A stretch of 64,000 bases of DNA from Mesostigma viride (GCA_009746045.1 RPFO01000313.1:473340-537339), one strand, 5' to 3'. Positions 1-10,694 are shown, counted from the first letter of the stretch. Translations and numbers: made by a program. Notes: generated by a model from the sequence alone, not told the origin.

Positions 1-482
1 ACAACCTTGCCACACCCCGTGGTGAAGGGGGAATGGTGGGGTGGTGCCTTCCGCAGTCCGCACTACTGCCTGTGAGCCCTCATACAGTCGACGAATGGCA
101 GCAATAAACGCTGGTGGCACCCGATCCAGAGCTAGGATGGCCCAAAGAGCCTCCCAGAGGACGTACCGTGTCAAAGGCCTTGATATAGTCAACAAAAATG
201 AAGACCAGCGGCAAACTGTCAGGGCAAAGGCGACGCACCTCCTCCATCAACCGGCGCGCGACAAACACAGCCATGCATGACAGTGTTACGACCACGACGG
301 AAACCCATCTGAGACTCACCCAGGTGTGGGTCCAGCGCGGCGCGGAGCCTGTGCAGCATCATGCGCATGAAGACCTTCAGCGCGGCGCTCTGGAGGCAGA
401 CACCCCGGTAGTCACCGGGGTCAGCAGCAGAGCCCTTTTTGTACAGCATGACGCGCCATAGAGACCGATGGGATATGTTCAC
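1..482 (-). pseudogene. LINE-0: 5'-truncated reverse transcriptase fragment
   Basis: Reading leftward, the minus strand encodes the start of a non-LTR (LINE) reverse transcriptase domain. It contains LYKKGSAADPGDYRGV, then the QMGFRRGRNTVMHG block, then motif A as FIFVDYIKAFDTV with the first catalytic Asp. The blocks lie in two frames (219-482 and 80-319), so at least one frameshift is present. The fragment begins abruptly at about 482, directly beside the AT-rich tail of LINE-1, and runs out of the window on the left. The same blocks occur in LINE-1 (1347-2176), so both belong to one family. The call as a LINE relic is firm; its full extent is unknown. Confidence 0.8.
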
Positions 483-546
483 TCATTAAATAAAATAAAT
501 AATGATTAAATTAAATAAATAATTAACTAATTAATTAATTAATAGA
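476..546. repeat. AT-rich simple repeat, probable LINE-1 3' tail
   Basis: This stretch is built almost only of AAAT and TTAA units. It lies between the 3' end of LINE-1 and the truncated start of LINE-0 on the minus strand. LINEs often end in a short simple-repeat tail, so this is probably LINE-1's tail. Confidence 0.6.
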
Positions 547-620
547 CACGTGACTGCGTCACGTGAGCATAAGTCCTCAGTGGGAGGGGAATATGGGATG
601 GAATGGATGGTGTAAGCTAT

Positions 621-1313
621 TTAGGTCCTAGTTACAGGGGTGTGGGCACCGCGGCCCGGATCGCTATGAATGCCATACGCGGTCACACGCGGAGCCCCCA
701 CAGACTTGGGGGTGGTCTCCTTCATCACTACTTGCCATCTATCCTTGCGTACCATCTGCCTCCATATGACAGACAAACCAGGAGGCTGCCCGGGTGTGAG
801 CCCGTCGCGTCTAGTGTAGCACATGTCCATGCCGAGTCTATCACGAAAAGTCCACGGGTGGCGGCCCTGCCGCGCGCGGCCTGGGGCACGCCAGGTGAGG
901 ACATATCGCCCAGGCTGGGCGGGCTTGGTGCCAGCTAGTCTATATGATGTGTCTACCTGATCTGTGCTGGCCAGGTGCCCGGCTAGGCCCAGGCGCCTGT
1001 GCCTACTAATAATGTAGGAAACATAGGGCAAATCAGCGTACAGATCCTCATTACTAATGTGCAAACCAAAGGGGATGTTAAGGGCCTTGCGCAGCATCTT
1101 GGTGATGTTGCCGTCGAGTCGTGGCTCCAGCTCCTGCGTCAGTGTCCAGGTCTCGGCGCCGTAGGTCAGGATCGTCAGAATGACGACCTTGAAGAGGTCA
1201 CGCTTGACGATCGGGGGTAGGGCGGGGTTGCTCCACCAGCGACGGTGGTCATGGAGGTGCGCCCACGCCATGCCGATCCGTGTCGTCAGGTCGTCCTCGC
1301 AGTCGGGAAGCAA
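621..1313 (-). pseudogene. LINE-1 ORF2 C-terminal region
   Basis: This 230-codon open frame continues the LINE ORF2 beyond the catalytic core. The segment VILTILTYGAETWTLTQ matches the thumb and C-terminal block (YGAETW) seen in many LINE reverse transcriptases. The following text (NITKMLRKALNIPFG, then DLYADLPYVSYIISRHRRLG) is the usual conserved tail of that family. It lies just downstream of the catalytic core at 1347-1970 in another frame, so a frameshift separates them. No nucleic-acid-binding Cys motif is visible at the end. Confidence 0.85.
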
Positions 1314-1346
1314 ACTGCCGAGCAGCTTGAAGCGGCCTGAAGGAGG

Positions 1347-1970
1347 TTAGTTGACCTCGGCGTCGTCTAAGAGGCGGAGTGTGGGTGGGGGCCCTGCCAT
1401 GCCGAGGGCCAGGGCCTCCGTTTTGGGGCTGATTTCTAGACCAACCGCCCGAGCCTTGAGTGCCAGGCAGTCCAGCCAAAGTTGGGCAGACTCCGGCTTC
1501 TCAATGAGCGTGATGTCGTCGGCATAAATGAGGTCAGCTAGTAAATTCTGCTTGTTAGTCGGCCCCCCTTCTCCAAGCTCGTTCGTGATCGCTAGGCCAG
1601 GGGCACGGCCTGCGATGCTAGCAAAGCGAGCAATTAGTGCCTGGCGCATAACATAATCCACTACAATAATAAACAGGTACGGCGACAGGACGCAACCCGG
1701 CTGCCAGACGCCGGTCTGCAGTGGGCATGGCGGGGTAAAGCCGTGTTGAGTGCGCACCGAAGTGGTCGACCCCTCATACAGCGTGCGGATGACGGTAATC
1801 AGGGAAGTGGGGACGCGAGCGCGAGCAAGTACAGCCCATAGAGCGTCCCAGAGGACAGAATCAAAAGCCTTGATGAAGTCGACGAAGATCAGGATGGCGG
1901 GAAACTCACCAGGTTGCAGGAGAGCGATTTCCTCGAAGAGGCCGGGGTGACGCGCGACGAAGATGGCCAT
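1347..1970 (-). pseudogene. LINE-1 reverse transcriptase catalytic core
   Basis: This 207-codon frame carries the catalytic core of a LINE reverse transcriptase, which copies element RNA at a nicked target. Motif A is ILIFVDFIKAFDSV, with its Asp. The next block is TGVWQPGCVLSPYLFIIVVDYVM, corresponding to QGxxLSP. Motif C is LIYADDITLI, with the YADD pair intact. The core itself is open, but upstream and downstream parts are in other frames, so the element is a relic. Confidence 0.9.
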
Positions 1971-2750
1971 GACGGTGTTGCGCCCATGCAGGACGAAAGC
2001 CCATTTGACTTTCCCCTAGGTGACGGTCGAGAGCAGAACGAAGGCGGTTGAGGATCATGCGCATGAACAACTTGAGTGCGGCGCTCTGGATGCAGACTCC
2101 TCCGGGTAGTTGGCGGGGTCGTCAGGGGAACCTTTGTTTTTGTACAGCATAATACCGGCGGTAGCTGTGCTGCCACTCAGGAATCGGCGGCGCGTCGGCA
2201 AGCAGGATCCGGTTGCAGACGTCAACTTAGCAGGAATCCCGTGAGCGCCGTCAGCTTAATCACCGGGGCGGGGAGCTGGTTAGGTCCCACGGCAGCGTAG
2301 AAGCGGAGTTGCTTGGCGGCGGTGCTCAGCTCGAGCTCGGTGAACGGCAGTAGCTCGTTGGGGTCGCCGGGCCAGGGGTTCTGTCAGGGCTGGGTACGTG
2401 TAGTCCTGCTCAGCGGCGGGCGACGTGGGCGGCGCAGGGACGTCCGCAGGCGCTACTGCCAGGCGTGCGGCCGCCAGAGGGCCAAGCGGCGAAGGCGGCC
2501 GGGGGGCCGGAGGCGGCGCCGAGCAGCCGGGACTTGGAGGAATACCACTGGTCGAGCTGCTGCTGCGGTGAGCCAGAGAGCGTCCGCGGCGCCGGCTGCG
2601 CGCCGCCGGCGAGCCGTTGGGCGTGGCGCAGGCGGGTCCAGGCGTACTTGCCGTGCTGGTCCTTGAGGTGGGCCGGAAGTACTCGCGGCCGGACATGGAG
2701 GTCCTCCTGCTCCTTGGTCGCCTGCTGGATGGCCGATCGAGTGGTAATCC
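1971..2750 (-). pseudogene. LINE-1 linker and N-terminal part of reverse transcriptase
   Basis: The stretch between endonuclease and catalytic core reads in several frames. Around 2230-2360 the minus strand encodes ELLPFTELELSTAAKQL, followed by a block with the spacing of the LINE region before RT motif 1. Around 2040-2180 it encodes PPVLCCTKTKVPL. Frameshifts and high GC produce several spurious open frames on both strands here. The position and these blocks support the call. Confidence 0.6.
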
Positions 2751-2752
2751 GC

Positions 2753-4053
2753 TTAGAGGCGGGCGTAGCGGGCGGGGTCGCGGTTGTCGCGCAGGGCTTG
2801 CATGCCGGGCCTGGATAACGGCGGGGAGCCGGTGCAGGCTGGTGAAGCGGGGCGGGCGGCGGGGGGACAGCAGGGCCCCGGCCGCAGGCAGCTTGCCAGC
2901 GAGGTGCCGAAGGGCCGATGCCGGGCCGGCAGCGAACAGCTGGGCGTGGCTGGCGGCCGGGATGTCCAGCGCGTCGACGAACGCCTCTGCCGCGCGCTTG
3001 TGGGCGCGTTTTTCAGGGAAGTCCTCCAGTCAGCGTCGTCAGATTTCTCAAGCAACTGCAGTGTGTGCAAATCAGGTGGTGCCACGTGCTTACGAAAGGG
3101 CGAGGGGAATCGCAGGCGGATGCGGGCGGTGATGATGCGATGATTGGAGCGCACCAGGGGGATCACGTGCGAGCGAGCAGCTAGTACAGATCCTTGATGA
3201 CGCTTGCGCATTACAACATAGTCGATGCAGCGTTCAGTGCCAGTTGGCGAGGTGTGTGTGACCAAAGCATCTGGACTATGCGGAAAGCGGGTGTTGGCAG
3301 TGACCAAATCGCATGTCGTAAGCAAATCAGCAAAAAGTTCAGTGTTGGCATTCGAGACCGTACCGTTGGGGGCGTGCTGACATTCGCCAGTATGTACCCG
3401 GCGGTAGCGTTGCGTTGGCGTCCAGTATGTAGCAGAGCGAGGTAGTTGCGACCAGGGGTGCCGTTTGCCAGGTTCTCCAGCGCAGCAAAGAAGTCCTTGC
3501 GATCTTGTTCTGGGTGGCCGGAGTGGGGTGCGTAACCGACGCCCACCGTCAGGGCGTACTAAGGTCGAGTGGCCCTCCACCGAATGAAAAGTGGCCACAA
3601 GGAGCCGAGCGTTGACCAGCTGGGGTTCGCCCATGTGTCGTACGGCGAGCGGGGAGCAGAGGAGACCGATGCCCCCGTTCCCGGTGCCGTTGCTGCCTCC
3701 GTAACTTAGAACCGCCAGCCGTCGATGTCGTCAGCAGCAAGGGCAGTCGGTCCGCGGGCTGATGCAGTGCGCCTGTGTTCTTGGATTCCCAGGATGGCGA
3801 TATTATTGTCGATGCAGAAACCAATAAGATTGGAGACTCGATGGCACTGACAGTCGTCACTGCGCAGGCAGTGACAGCGGTCAGCGTCGGGCTGGACGGC
3901 GTGCGGGCGTTGAAGGTGGCGATGACCAAGGGCGCGCGTTGACCGAAAAGCGGGGTGCAGGCGGGGGTGGGGGCGGAGATGGAGCAGGGTGGTGATGGGG
4001 GTGGGGGTGGAGGTGGTGGGGTAGGGGGGGCGGGTTGAGGACTTATCTTTCAA
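2753..4053 (-). pseudogene. LINE-1 APE-like endonuclease
   Basis: The minus strand encodes an exonuclease-endonuclease-phosphatase fold split over three frames. The start (3549-4053) has VIATFNART and then IAILGIQEHRR, the usual first catalytic blocks. The middle (3211-3546) has VGYAPHSGHPEQDRKDFF. The end (2753-3210) has TERCIDYVVMRKRH and VRSNHRIITARIRLRF. The last block normally reads SDH; here it is SNH, whereas the same block in LINE-2 is SDH. The protein would have nicked target DNA to prime reverse transcription. It is inactive because of frameshifts. Confidence 0.75.
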
Positions 4054-4060
4054 TCACCGT

Positions 4061-4628
4061 TTCGATTCTTCCTGCCAACGCGTCGAGGCGACGCTGACGG
4101 TTGGCTCGGGTGGCCAGGTAGAATGAGTCTGCGTCTGCACGCATAAGAAATGCGTGCAGTCTGAGGAGGTTTCGGAGGCGGCCGCGCGAGGCGGGGCGAA
4201 CCTGGCTCACTGCAGAACCCGAGAAATCAAATTAAATTAAATTAAATTATAACATGCCTCCGTTGCAGGAGATCATGTAGCACATATTCCTTGCTAGATG
4301 GGTGGAGGTGGGAGAAGCCGCATAATCGAACTAACCTAACTCTTAGCTAGCTAGTCTAGAAAATCCTAACTACACTACTCAGCAAAACGCCCGTTCCGCT
4401 TGGTGGGATCGAGGGGGCTTGCCCACAGGGGCTGGCGTGTGAGTCTGGACAATCTTCTGCCACCTCTTCTTGTTCTGCATGGCAGTCCAAAGAAGAGAGA
4501 GGGAGTGAATGCGGTGCTCAAACTGAGCTGGGACCACTAGGTCCGCCAGCAACATCTGGATACATTTAGTTCATGGCAGGTTTACCTAGTAGCTTTAATT
4601 CTATAGGAATGTCCTTGGGGCTGAGGAG
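4061..4628. other. Intergenic stretch with a short AAATT repeat
   Basis: No gene is recognisable. About 4224-4248 is a short run of AAATT units. The rest is mixed sequence between the 5' end of LINE-1 and the presumed start of element A. Confidence 0.5.
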
Positions 4629-5296
4629 TTACTGTAACGTAAAGGATTTACGTTAGATGGATATAGAGATTGTTACGCTCTTTCCATGCAACGGCACCTT
4701 GAACGCCTCATTTGGTTACGGGACGTAAAAGTTATGACGTTTCCTAGGCTGTGCCGACAGTGCCTCGCGCCAATGTGGGCGCGTACGGACACAGGATGTA
4801 CAAGTGTCACTTTGATAGTCCGCTGGACGTTGACAGGACTTGTACAGGACTTGATGGTCAATTGATAGGTAAGCGCGCCATACAAGCGCGCCAGGACCTA
4901 TGAGACAATTGATGCTGAGTACAGTACGGATAGGTCCACAGGACTAGCCGTAATGGACAATTGATAGATCTGCGCGCCAAAGGCTTGCCAGAGTCTTCGT
5001 AATCAATTGTGTGACAGTTCAGCAGTGACAGTACTGCTGAATACTTGGACGCGTACCTAGCAAGCTATATGGGTGACTTGTTAGCTCTAGTAGGACGCTA
5101 GCTCTTGCGTGCACGTTCCACTTGCACTGCGACCAGGTCGTCTGTGCTATACGTGCAGTACGTCTTGGAAGTGGCGTGACTTACGTCTGTGTTTTCTTTA
5201 TTGTAATAAGGCAACTTCCTGCAAGAGCCATGGAGTCGATCGGCAGTATTCACTCTCTCAACTCGTATTACAATTCGCCGTTTTCCATCTTTACGA
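4629..5296 (+). promoter_or_regulatory. Probable 5' LTR or leader region of element A
   Basis: This stretch precedes ORF0 of element A. It starts aggAGTTAC, recalling the AGTT ends of the B and C LTRs. It contains repeated CAATTGATAG and GCGCGCC motifs around 4848-4985. A hairpin with a 9-bp perfect stem (TTCAGCAGT with ACTGCTGAA) lies at 5018-5041. No second copy was found downstream of the element, so calling it an LTR is inference. Confidence 0.35.
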
Positions 5297-5842
5297 ATGC
5301 CGAACTCCCAGGAATTTTGCATTCCGACTGATGTCGAAGTGACCGAGTCGCCTGCTGATCCCATTCCGGATCCGTCTGCGGGTCCTTCGCGTCAGCTTGC
5401 TCAGGAGTGGCAGCGTCTCGTAGACGACGCTGTTGAATCCCTTGACGAACTACATCGTCGGCAGCATGAGAATTTGCCGGCTCTCGCCGACGTTCCCGAA
5501 AATCCGCGCTTGCCGCAACTAGTGCCGGAATTGCGCACACATTTGGACGTGATCCGCAACGTTTTACTTGCGTTTCAGGTCCAGGTGCGGGGGGGCCTGC
5601 GTTCGGTCAACGAGGTCACCATTGCGATAGAGGAGTTGGACAACGCTGTGTCCTCTCTTGTCGGTTTCCAGCGCAATTTGCAGAACTGGTCGGCTACGCG
5701 TACCGGATCGGCGCGCCGGCCATGCATTACAACCAACCTGTTTCAAGATCTCGCATTGCTGTCGCTTCTCACACAGGGCGTCCGCACTCGTGAGCGCCAG
5801 GTTCTCATTAACCTGAGTGGCGTTCTTGACATCTTTGCGTGA
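5297..5842 (+). CDS. Element A ORF0: upstream protein of unknown function
   Basis: This open frame of 181 codons precedes gag in element A. I recognise no known domain. It is acidic to neutral, begins with a Pro/Ser-rich segment (DPIPDPSAGPSRQ) and continues as probable helices (LAQEWQRLVDDAVESLDEL, then VPELRTHLDVIRNVLLAFQV). A later segment (VSSLVGFQRNLQNWSATR) resembles in layout the ORF0 of element C (CLGGTRLYNHWVATSS), also placed before gag. Homology between the two is inferred by eye. An AATAAA lies 285 bases downstream (6127-6132), so it might have its own transcript. It could instead be an unrelated short gene. Confidence 0.45.
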   Translation: MPNSQEFCIPTDVEVTESPADPIPDPSAGPSRQLAQEWQRLVDDAVESLDELHRRQHENLPALADVPENPRLPQLVPELRTHLDVIRNVLLAFQVQVRGGLRSVNEVTIAIEELDNAVSSLVGFQRNLQNWSATRTGSARRPCITTNLFQDLALLSLLTQGVRTRERQVLINLSGVLDIFA

Positions 5843-6212
5843 GTGGATTCCCGCGGGTTGGGAATTTGTGTCAATTTTCACGCATCCGCTCCGGATTATC
5901 TCTCGTCGGCGCCGGGCGGCTTACGTACCGACACGGAACGAGATCAACACGCCGGTGCTTATCGAGGTCGGGGCGCGCTGGTCCAGCGCTTCAGCCGGAC
6001 AACGCTGACCCCATATACGACTACGATTACTGCGACTTTCGTGGTCTCTGCTGAAGGAGCCTGCGGGAGTCAGCAATCTGTTGTCGTCGGCACTTCTACG
6101 GTTGCGGTTGCATTTTTCAGTTTGTGAATAAAAGCCTTGGTTTACTACCTGATCTGGTTCTGATTTTTATCCCTGCAGAGTACCTAGTGTGCTAGCCAGT
6201 TAGCATTCGTCA
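5843..6212 (+). other. Region between ORF0 and gag, with poly(A) signal
   Basis: The frame after the ORF0 stop stays open in other frames to about 6127, possibly a frameshifted continuation of ORF0. An AATAAA at 6127-6132 is followed by a T-rich stretch. Nothing else is recognisable. Confidence 0.4.
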
Positions 6213-7410
6213 TGGCTGATGGCAGACGTAGCAACAAGGGTGCTGCTAGTGGGGGAGGTAGTGCCAATACCCATACATAGTGGGGACATTGTTGTGGATA
6301 ATGTAAATAACAATAGTAACATCCAACATGTTCCTGAATACGATCTGACTACTCAGGGTCTCTTGATCGTCAACCAGCTGCAGCCCATCACATCTGACTG
6401 AGTCCGAGCCCAAACCGGCTGAAGAGTTTGTGTGGAGGGTCTAGAGGGCTTCCCTAATCTCTACGGTGGTACTAACTACTACCAAATCTGGATAGGTAGC
6501 CAAACCTTTGGCAAGTGTACTGAACAGATTAAGGATTTGACAAGAGAATTAATGCAAGAAGGCTGGAAAGGACTGGGTAGTGTACATAGCAGAGCTCAAG
6601 GAGCTGCTAGAGGATCAGCGCAAGAAGGTGGGGATACATTGGCAAGATAAATACCAAGGCTGGGAGGTTAAAGGAGACCTCATTCAGGACTTCATCAGTT
6701 ATTGCAAGATGGTGGAGGAGGCATGGAGGAGGGTCGAGCCCATGGCTTCAATTTTGCTGACAACATTGCCCTTACCAACTGGTTGAAGGTTTCTGGGCTG
6801 GATATAAGGCAACACGTGGCTCTTTAAAGGTCATGTGTGCCCCCCACTCTACCCTGAAGGCCTACAAGGTCATCATTAAACAAGCTCTTGAAGCAGAGGA
6901 GCTGTTTGAGGGTGGTGTGCCATGCAGCAGTGAAGGCAACCCATGCAGGTGGGCGTGCCCAGGGGAGCTCCATGCAGGGCGCCTGAGGCTGAACGAAGCC
7001 AAGGAGGGCGTGGGGGCAACCACAACAAGCGCAAGGAGGGCAGCCGTTCCCCGGACCCTGACGGGAGATCACACTCCAAGTCGGTGTTCAGGCGGGTGGG
7101 TGGCAAGCCCAAGCAGGGCAACGCGTCTGACAACGGGGGTGGAGGCCAGGGCAAATCCAAGATCCAGTGTTATACCTGTGCAAGGGCTGGGGTCACATCA
7201 AGAAGGAGTGTCCCTCATTCAAGAAGGCCCAGGGCCGGCAGGGTAACAACAAGAACAACAACAACAACAATAAATACAAGAACAAGTCCCAGGCAAGCCA
7301 GCCTTCAAAGGACGGTCACAAAGAAGAAAACAAGGAGCAGTGACTGTCTGGGCAATCCCCTGAATGCCTTAACCCAAGGCCGGGGTAGCCAGGTGCTCTA
7401 ATGCAGATAT
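6213..7410 (+). pseudogene. Element A gag, frameshifted
   Basis: Fragments of a Copia-type Gag are read in several frames. The first has a capsid-like segment (NYYQIWIGSQTFGKCTEQIKDLTRELMQEGW). The last part is basic and Asn/Lys rich, and encodes a CCHC zinc knuckle at about 7168-7214. Its two halves, CYTC and GWGHIKKEC, lie in adjacent frames and fit CX2CX4HX4C once one base is allowed for. Gag would package the element RNA. Stops and frameshifts show it is dead. Integrase should follow, but hAT-1 intervenes at 7740. Confidence 0.65.
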
Positions 7411-7739
7411 TCATTTATCTGGTCAATGGGGTGATCTCCAGGTTCAGGATGGCCCAGGGTCACCTGGAGAGGTACAGGTTCCTATGAAGACATCCTTGAC
7501 AGCTGGTGCAGCTGTAAGAATGTCTGACCAATTGCATCCTCGTGCTGGGCACAAGGGTGGACCTCTCATCATGAGAGAAACCAATGTACAACCACAGAGG
7601 GGTGTGGATCGAGCCTCTGGTGGTGTGCATGTGGTCCCTGCTGTCGGTCCAGGTGATGGGCATGAGCAGGGTGACTCGATCAGGCTCTGAGTCAGAACAG
7701 GATGGAAGACAGCATGGTGATGCTGGACAACCTGACAGC
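7411..7739 (+). other. Element A internal segment before hAT-1
   Basis: This is element A sequence between gag and the hAT-1 insertion, with several short frames and no clear domain. It ends in the left 8-bp target copy ctgacagc (7732-7739). Confidence 0.4.
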
Positions 7740-7747
7740 CAGTGTGA

Positions 7748-7875
7748 GATCATACGCCGTATAATACGGTATAATACGGTATAATACGTAATACGCTGGC
7801 TTTTAGCGTATAATTTTTCATACGTAATACGTTTTAGCGCATAATGACGTATAATACCGTATAATACCGCATAAT
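7748..7875. repeat. hAT-1 left subterminal repeats
   Basis: At least six copies of a 10-11 bp unit close to GTATAATACGG, in both orientations, lie just inside the left terminal repeat. The same unit recurs at the right end (9400-9480). Confidence 0.8.
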
Positions 7876-8935
7876 GCCGTGTTTTCCGCGTTTTTTTTAC
7901 GTTTTGCGCGGCTAGGATGCCAGAACGACAGGGCAACGATTTGAAGCCACAGATTTCGTATCTCTACTAAGTACTGACCCGTCTGAACTTTCACAATTCG
8001 ACGCGATCTTATTTTGACATTGTGGTGCACAGTGCGCGCACCGTGCGGAGGTGGCCATGGCGACGTGCGTTCCGTTAAAATATGGCTAATCCGGCGGGCG
8101 ACAGGCGAAAAAATTAAGGCGATGGTTAAAAGTGATGTTCTATTATGATGTTTCATAGCAAGATCTGCACTATTTGCAAATTCGCTGCCTTTGTTGGTAC
8201 AGATTTGCACGGGGGTCTCATCCAACGTCAATTTGGCCGCGATGAATAATCTAGCATGTGTGCCTGCGACGGTAGAAGTCGACATTCGTGGGTTATTTTG
8301 ATGCAGCAAGAGCCGTTTAGTAACGGACACCATGAAAATAACCTAAGCATCTTCGATCTGCGGCCATTTCCTGTCATTTCTAAAATGATTTCGTTCAGGC
8401 CTGCGCGATCCGCGGTTAATCCATCCATGGCTGGCTGGCTTTTCTTGCGCGCCTGGGTATAGGAAATAATGCCGGCCGTGGTACGTTGATTTGCCGCATG
8501 TCACCGCCCAGTCTGTTTGCGCTCTTAATGAACCTGGCATGAAACTTTTTGCGCCGTTTCTGGGTTTTTCTTGCTATTTTGTTCTCCACTTGTTGCAGTT
8601 GTGCTATCAGATTTTCCGCAGCTTTCAATGGTTTTCCTTACGCTGCGTATGCCATGCTTCCTAAAGCTACCCAGAATTGATCGGGCAGTTATCTGGCTTT
8701 GCTACGCTTCCTGTATGGAGGTTTTCACACGGTAGACATTCTATATTGCGTAGTCAAGGACCCTAGCTGCCTGGGAGCGGCATCACCGTTGCAAGGAGCT
8801 GGCGAGCTCATAGACGCCTGTCATGCTCTTCAGCCTGCTGGAAAACAAGGTTGTTGTATGGAAGGTGAGAATATGTGAGTTACTTATCACATCCCCACCT
8901 GTTTAGCCTCCGTGGTTCCCCAACGGGGACACGAG

Positions 8936-8983
8936 ATTAATTAATATTAATTAATTAATTCAGTTAATTAATTAATTAATTAA
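8936..8983. repeat. (TTAA)n simple repeat inside hAT-1
   Basis: A run of TTAA/ATTA units about 48 bp long. The following 300 bases are AT-rich and include several ATATAT runs; no gene is visible. Confidence 0.8.
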
Positions 8984-9397
8984 TGCACACCACGAGTCAC
9001 ACACCTGTAGTCACATGCAGCTCAGTATATTCACATAGCATCGCACCATGCAAACATACTACATGCATTAATTGTATACTACTGTAGTATTTGCGTGCAT
9101 GCACAGCCACATATATATATTAAAATATATAATTACTTGCATCAAAGTGAAGGCACCCAAGTAAACATAACCAATATAAAGCCACATATATACACATACA
9201 CACAATTATGCATGCGCACGTTTACATTCTCAGTATTACATGCAATACATCGATCGTGTCCACAATATCCACCGTATAGAGTATAGCCGAGGGTAGGGCA
9301 ACCTTGGATTATGTCCAAAACAGTGTTAAAAACATGTGGATTGATGGTGGGTGTCTTAAAATGTGTAAAATCAGAGTATTCTGAGTGTGTCCGTACG

Positions 9398-9480
9398 AAA
9401 ACGTATAATACCGTATTATACCGTATTATACCGTATTATACATTATACTCCACCGTGACCGTATAACGCGTATAACGTAC
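9398..9480. repeat. hAT-1 right subterminal repeats
   Basis: Three to four copies of CCGTATTATA, the reverse complement of the left-hand unit, precede the right terminal inverted repeat. Confidence 0.8.
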
Positions 9481-9500
9481 GATCTCACTCTGCTGACAGC

Positions 9501-10222
9501 TCAGTCCTGGCTGTGTCAGGTACTGCTTCCTCCGTGTACCAGGAGATGGGTGCCCAGCTACACCACATGCATGTTTGGGCATGCCACTTCTTTGTCCAAC
9601 AACTTTGCTTTCCGTATGGGCAAGGCACCTCTTCTCAAGGCGTGCCAGAAAGCTGCCTCACGGTGTAAATGCCAGTTGTCCTCCAACAAGCCCAGGAAGT
9701 CACATGCCAAGTCTCTACCTCAGAGCATTGGTGCCTCTACATGCAGTGTGACATCCAGCATACCAGGGGCGTGCAACTGTTGGTGTGTGTGGACAGGTAC
9801 ACTAATTAGGTACAAGGTGCTAGAGCATTTGCCTTCCATGAAGAACAGGTATTTGCTGGCTGCCCTGCAGAATGTACGAGCCAAGTTTCCTACCACAAGG
9901 ATCCAGGTGGACATGCAGTTTCAGCATCTCAAGGGTGATCCCACCCTTCCAGAGTTGCTGGTCACACCTAGGGAGGCTCATGGGCAGCAGGGTGCTATAG
10001 AGAGGGCAATCCAGGAGGTCAAGAAATTGATCATATCTGAAGACTGGGTACCCCTTTCTGCACCTGCACTTGTCAGGAGTGCATGGCTGAGGAACGTGGA
10101 GCTGCAACTGAACAGCAGGGTTAATTTCTACTAGATGGAGTTGCTGTCAGTCCAATGGGTCTATACCATGGCCTGTGCCCTCCACACGTGCTGGAGGGCT
10201 GGAAGCAAGCTGCACATGTTAC
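9501..10222 (+). pseudogene. Element A integrase, N-terminal and catalytic part
   Basis: The longest frame (9550-10134) encodes a retroviral-type integrase core, which would insert element cDNA. Visible blocks are FPTTRIQVDMQFQHLKG, with the second catalytic Asp, and TPREAHGQQGAIERAIQEVKK, with the catalytic Glu. The first catalytic block (CDIQHTRGVQ-like) is in another frame near 9745-9790. The same blocks occur in element C (ADLQFDCLLK and SHGQQGAVERSIREVK). The frame stops at NSRVNFY, continues shifted, and is cut at 10222 by B1. It resumes at 18828. Confidence 0.8.
10218..10222. repeat. Target-site duplication of B1 (gttac), left copy
   Basis: The same five bases follow the right LTR at 18823-18827. 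They fix the B1 ends exactly. Confidence 0.9.
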
Positions 10223-10681
10223 AGTTAGATGAGATGCTTAGGCTGACACACGGATTTCCGGCGCCTGCGCGCCGCGTATTGCCTACCGCGGCTGAGCGGG
10301 ACACCTCAGTACTGTACGGCAGGGTGTACGGTACTGAGGTGTCATGTGGACCGATGTGCGGTTAGTGCCAGACTGTGCCTAGACTCTAGCTCGACCCGCC
10401 AGGTCCGGGTTATCCGGGTCTGACGGGCCGAGTGTAGTTGATGCTAGTGACGTGGTCGCATGGCATTGCAGTGTACAGTTGTCCACTGGTGAGGTGCTGC
10501 AGGTAGCACCGCCATAGGCATATAGGCGTAGCACTGGGGAGTACCGCAGCACCCGAGTTTGCCCAGACGTTCCATTCTGAGCCCTCAGCTTACACTACTC
10601 TCTCATTGTATTATTGCTAATACAACCATCCTTCCATTTCAGCTTCGGCAGTTGTCCATCGTCGTGAGACTCGTTCCAACT
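10223..10681 (+). repeat. B1 5' LTR (459 bp)
   Basis: Starts AGTTAGATGAG and ends CGTTCCAACT. It carries two large inverted repeats: 10300-10343 (GACACCTCAGTAC pairing with GTACTGAGGTGTC) and 10390-10432 (arms CTCGACCCG and CGGGCCGAG). It matches 18366-18822, except for a few differences such as an extra GC near 10261. Confidence 0.95.
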
Positions 10682-10694
10682 TGGACTGAAAAGC
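10682..10694 (+). promoter_or_regulatory. Candidate primer-binding site of B1
   Basis: TGGACTGAAAAG begins directly after the LTR. TGG is the complement of the CCA end of a tRNA. The same bases follow the B2 left LTR at 54744. Which tRNA would pair cannot be told here. Confidence 0.5.

Larger units (their letters stand above)
547..4060 (-). mobile_element. LINE-1: degenerate non-LTR retrotransposon (endonuclease plus reverse transcriptase)
   Basis: The minus strand from about 4050 down to 621 has the ORF2 order of an APE-type LINE: endonuclease, linker, reverse transcriptase, C-terminal region. The frame changes repeatedly, so no intact protein remains. It ends at an AT-rich tail (476-546). 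A related relic, LINE-2, lies at 24.3-26.5 kb and keeps an ORF1 that is missing here. I saw no clear target duplication. Confidence 0.85.
7740..9492. mobile_element. hAT-1: non-autonomous hAT-type DNA transposon
   Basis: The ends are CAGTGTGAGATCATACG on the left and, read inward from the right, CAGAGTGAGATCGTACG. An 8-bp direct repeat, ctgacagc, flanks it (7732-7739 and 9493-9500). An 8-bp duplication with CAGNG terminal inverted repeats defines the hAT superfamily. Both subterminal zones contain repeated GTATAATACGG units, the usual kind of transposase-binding array. No transposase domain is recognisable inside; the longest frame (minus, 7818-8333) matches nothing I know. It is inserted in element A and is therefore younger than A. 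Confidence 0.85.
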
